Source: an uncultured Bacteriovorax sp.
GTDB lineage: Bacteria; Bdellovibrionota; Bacteriovoracia; Bacteriovoracales; Bacteriovoracaceae
NCBI GenBank assembly: GCA_946482295.1
Contig: CAMLRB010000061.1
Span: forward strand, 1 to 17,130
DNA length: 17,130 bases
Direction of reading: 5' to 3'
Each line of letters starts with the position of its first letter. Positions within the stretch are counted from its first letter, which is position 1. The translations under genes were made by a program, and so were the position numbers. Shown one piece after another: positions 15,251 through 17,130 of the stretch. The notes beneath the pieces are model-generated. The model was given only the letters and a program-made list of their open reading frames with translations, was not told the DNA's origin and did no database searches.

Positions 15251-16937
15251 AATAAAATTCTTTGTAAGTCGTACGGCAAACTTTTTCTATGGCCGGTAAT
15301 TGTTGATCGGCAAATTCACCGTTACTCGTATCAGGAACACCAGTTACATTATAGCATTTCGTCTCTTTTTTCCAGTAGCTATTCTTTGGATCTCTTTCAT
15401 CATTCACTGGTGAGCCGTCTTCGAATCTTAACTCATAGTCAAAATGACTTGCGAGCGTTTGAGTATTGGAAACTTCAATGCGATGACGCTTAGTGGAGAG
15501 TAGGTAATTCTTCACTTTGAAACGCGAATTTTTGTGGAAGAGAACTTCTGCTAAATCATCCGGCGTAATGGTTGCACGTCCCAGACGGTAACGAGTCGGC
15601 CAGTGAACATTCCCGTAAACAATATAAATTAACTCCGAACATACGATTTTATCGAGGGTGCTGATGTCGAAGTTGAAGTCATAGGCCTTTCCAATTTGGT
15701 CTATACCACGTTTAATCTGTTCATAGACAAGCCCAGGTGTTGAAAGGGCGTCTTCTTTGCGAACCACTGTGACTTCATCTATATTCATGAAAGTTTCAAT
15801 AGTGGCCAGACGAACGCCAGAGCGAACAGCTTCAAGAATGACTTTTCCAGATTCAATCTCGTCGTGATATTCGATAAGATCCGGGTGATCCCACATTCCG
15901 ATTTTTTCAAGTTGCTCACGAGTTCCTAGGTAGATTGCCACGTGTCCGAAGTGTCCAGGAATAAATTTATCCGTTAGGACAAACGGACTTTTTTCCAGGA
16001 GAAGATCCATAGGGCGAAGATCTGAGATCATAAGTTCTTTTGCTGTTGGAGAGTTGAATAGATACCCTTTTCTCCAGTGAATAGAGCCTGCTATATTTCC
16101 AAAAACTTCACTCAGTGTATTTGTGATCTGGTTAAAAAAAGTAATAATAGAATCGGCCAATTGAAAATTTTCCAACTTAAATGATGTGACGTTTTGAGCG
16201 ATTTCTTGTGAGCTTTCACTTGTCATGAAGTGATTGAGCATAAAAAGAGAATCAGGTTCGGCCTTGAAAAGTTCTTTGAGTTCCGGCTCAATCTTGCGAA
16301 CAAGAATGACATTTTGAAGAAACTTCTTGTCTTCAACAATTCCAGAAACAGTTTCAATCTGCTCATTGATGGCCTTGAGTGTCTGTTTCTTTTGATCATC
16401 AAGTGTGCTTTTAATAATTCGTCTTAAACTTCCGTCCTGAGCATAGAAAATTCCATGAATTTCACGGATATGATCAAGCATCATCAAAGCAGACGTTAGA
16501 TATACGATATGCGCGCGAACCATCGGATTTTTTTGATCCGGGCGAGCGTAGGTATCGGCCATGACGACTTTACGGTACTCATAGAGTTCGATGACTTCAA
16601 TAAATTTTAGGTTGAATTTTACTAAGAGATCGAAAGACTTCTTAATCTTGTAGAGCTCATCACCCGTAAGAGTATCTTTCTTCTCGATTTTTTTAAGGAG
16701 GCCATGGGCCAACTCATTATCGAACTCACGGAGTTCATTGAAGAGTTCTGTGAGTGCCTTAAAGACCTTTAAGTTACCATTGATATCGCGAAGGGGGCGA
16801 GTTTTGTTGAATTCAATTTTATCAAGTTGCATCTCTGCCCCTTGAAAATGGGAGGCAATAGAGTCATGTGTAGCGGCCACTACTTTAGTATTGTAAAGCA
16901 TGGACATTGTTAGTATAAATAGGGCGAGGACTCTCAT
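15231..16937 (-). CDS. Exported YiiX/YebB-like permuted NlpC/P60 cysteine hydrolase (paralog 2)
   Basis: First gene of the minus-strand train. The frame is open to an ATG at 17000, but the ATG at 16937 is chosen. It begins a clean signal peptide (MRVLALFILTMSMLYNTKVVAA) and has GGAG upstream at a suitable distance, giving 568 residues. Residues ~25-290 are helical, Leu/Lys/Glu-rich and without known motifs. The hydrolase domain (~300-470) has LRPMDLLLE, H332 in GHFGHVAIYLG, E369 in VILEAVRSG and C433 in KIVCSELIYIVYG, followed by VHWP. The His-to-Glu distance of 37 residues is the same as in the paralog at 11116-12486. A C-terminal ~100-residue tail (two Cys: KCYNV, KVCRTT) is absent from the paralog. 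It acts outside the cytoplasm; the bond cleaved is unknown. Confidence 0.77.
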   Translation of the reverse strand: MRVLALFILTMSMLYNTKVVAATHDSIASHFQGAEMQLDKIEFNKTRPLRDINGNLKVFKALTELFNELREFDNELAHGLLKKIEKKDTLTGDELYKIKKSFDLLVKFNLKFIEVIELYEYRKVVMADTYARPDQKNPMVRAHIVYLTSALMMLDHIREIHGIFYAQDGSLRRIIKSTLDDQKKQTLKAINEQIETVSGIVEDKKFLQNVILVRKIEPELKELFKAEPDSLFMLNHFMTSESSQEIAQNVTSFKLENFQLADSIITFFNQITNTLSEVFGNIAGSIHWRKGYLFNSPTAKELMISDLRPMDLLLEKSPFVLTDKFIPGHFGHVAIYLGTREQLEKIGMWDHPDLIEYHDEIESGKVILEAVRSGVRLATIETFMNIDEVTVVRKEDALSTPGLVYEQIKRGIDQIGKAYDFNFDISTLDKIVCSELIYIVYGNVHWPTRYRLGRATITPDDLAEVLFHKNSRFKVKNYLLSTKRHRIEVSNTQTLASHFDYELRFEDGSPVNDERDPKNSYWKKETKCYNVTGVPDTSNGEFADQQLPAIEKVCRTTYKEFYYEEWGL

Positions 16938-16964
16938 CTCTATTCTCCGCTGTTGAGACGATAT

Positions 16965-17011
16965 TTTGTAACATTTTCCTGTGCTTGACTCAAGGCGCAA
17001 TTAGGGATAAT
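16965..17011. promoter_or_regulatory. Candidate divergent promoter with a shared palindromic -35 region
   Basis: TTGACTCAA at 16985-16993 is a palindrome around a central C. On the minus strand it offers TTGAGT (16993-16988), with TACAAA 17 bases further on (16970-16965), a plausible promoter for the hydrolase train. On the plus strand it offers TTGACT (16985-16990), with GATAAT at 17006-17011 at the short spacing of 15, for map. Both are partial matches, so confidence is moderate. Confidence 0.4.
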
Positions 17012-17055
17012 GAAATATCTTCACGATTGTCCTAATAATTCTAACTGGAACTGAA

Positions 17056-17130
17056 ATGATTACAATTAAATCTACAAGAGAAATTGAATTGATGAGAGCA
17101 ACGGGGAAACTCGCGGCCAAAACACTGGAA
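17056..17130 (+). CDS. map: Methionine aminopeptidase type I (3' end outside window)
   Basis: Only the first 25 codons are present. They begin MITIKSTREIELMRATGKLA and end AKTLE. This pattern (I-K-x-x-x-E-I-E-x-M-R-x-A/T-G-x-L-A) is the standard start of bacterial type I methionine aminopeptidase, the metalloenzyme that removes initiator Met from new proteins. The metal-binding residues lie beyond the window and cannot be checked. A TGGA just upstream can serve as ribosome-binding site. The gene is divergent from the hydrolase/dehydrogenase/ureohydrolase/aat train. Confidence 0.85.
   Translation, partial: MITIKSTREIELMRATGKLAAKTLE

Noticed and set aside
1..17130. CRISPR array, insertion sequence or prophage genes
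   Set aside because: No regularly spaced repeats, transposase, integrase or phage structural motifs were seen on either strand.

Overview
The window is a moderately AT-rich bacterial chromosome segment, densely packed, with ATGA and TAATG gene overlaps and many short exported proteins with signal peptides. The mix of a NuoCD-fusion complex I operon, Aat, and several Cys-rich secreted orphan proteins suggests a Gram-negative bacterium. I would guess a Bdellovibrionota/Bacteriovorax-like predator, but that is an impression: no marker gene here proves the lineage.

Layout. (1) 1-2179: the 3' part of a SAM methyltransferase (+) converges with an AT-rich, Cys-containing exported orphan (-). (2) 2288-2452: a tRNA-Leu(UAA) gene on the minus strand, with a perfect 12-bp inverted repeat abutting its 3' end. 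(3) 2498-3931: a large exported, probably lipid-anchored protein of unknown function. (4) 3996-10676: a complex I operon (nuoB, nuoCD, nuoE, nuoF, nuoG, nuoI) behind a good sigma70-like promoter. It closes with a coupled secreted-protein gene and a strong bidirectional terminator. All peripheral-arm subunits are present, but no membrane subunit (A, H, J-N) is in the window. (5) 10673-11038: a small secreted four-Cys protein on the minus strand. (6) 11116-16937: a minus-strand gene train, probably read from near 16965. It runs: large YiiX/YebB-like permuted NlpC/P60 hydrolase, compact D-2-hydroxyacid dehydrogenase, ureohydrolase (arginase family), Aat, then a second YiiX-like paralog behind a possible SD-masking hairpin. 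(7) 17056-17130: the first 25 codons of methionine aminopeptidase, divergent from that train.

How the genes work together. The nuo genes encode the electron-input arm of NADH:quinone oxidoreductase: NADH to FMN (NuoF), then the iron-sulfur chain (NuoE, G, I, B), then the quinone site (NuoB/NuoD). The minus-strand train places two paralogous exported cysteine hydrolases around three cytosolic genes, and across the divergent promoter lies map. Aat and Map both act on protein N termini, and the arginase-family enzyme hydrolyses guanidino or formimino compounds. Whether the train is one functional system is inference; the overlaps support co-expression of at least the first four genes.
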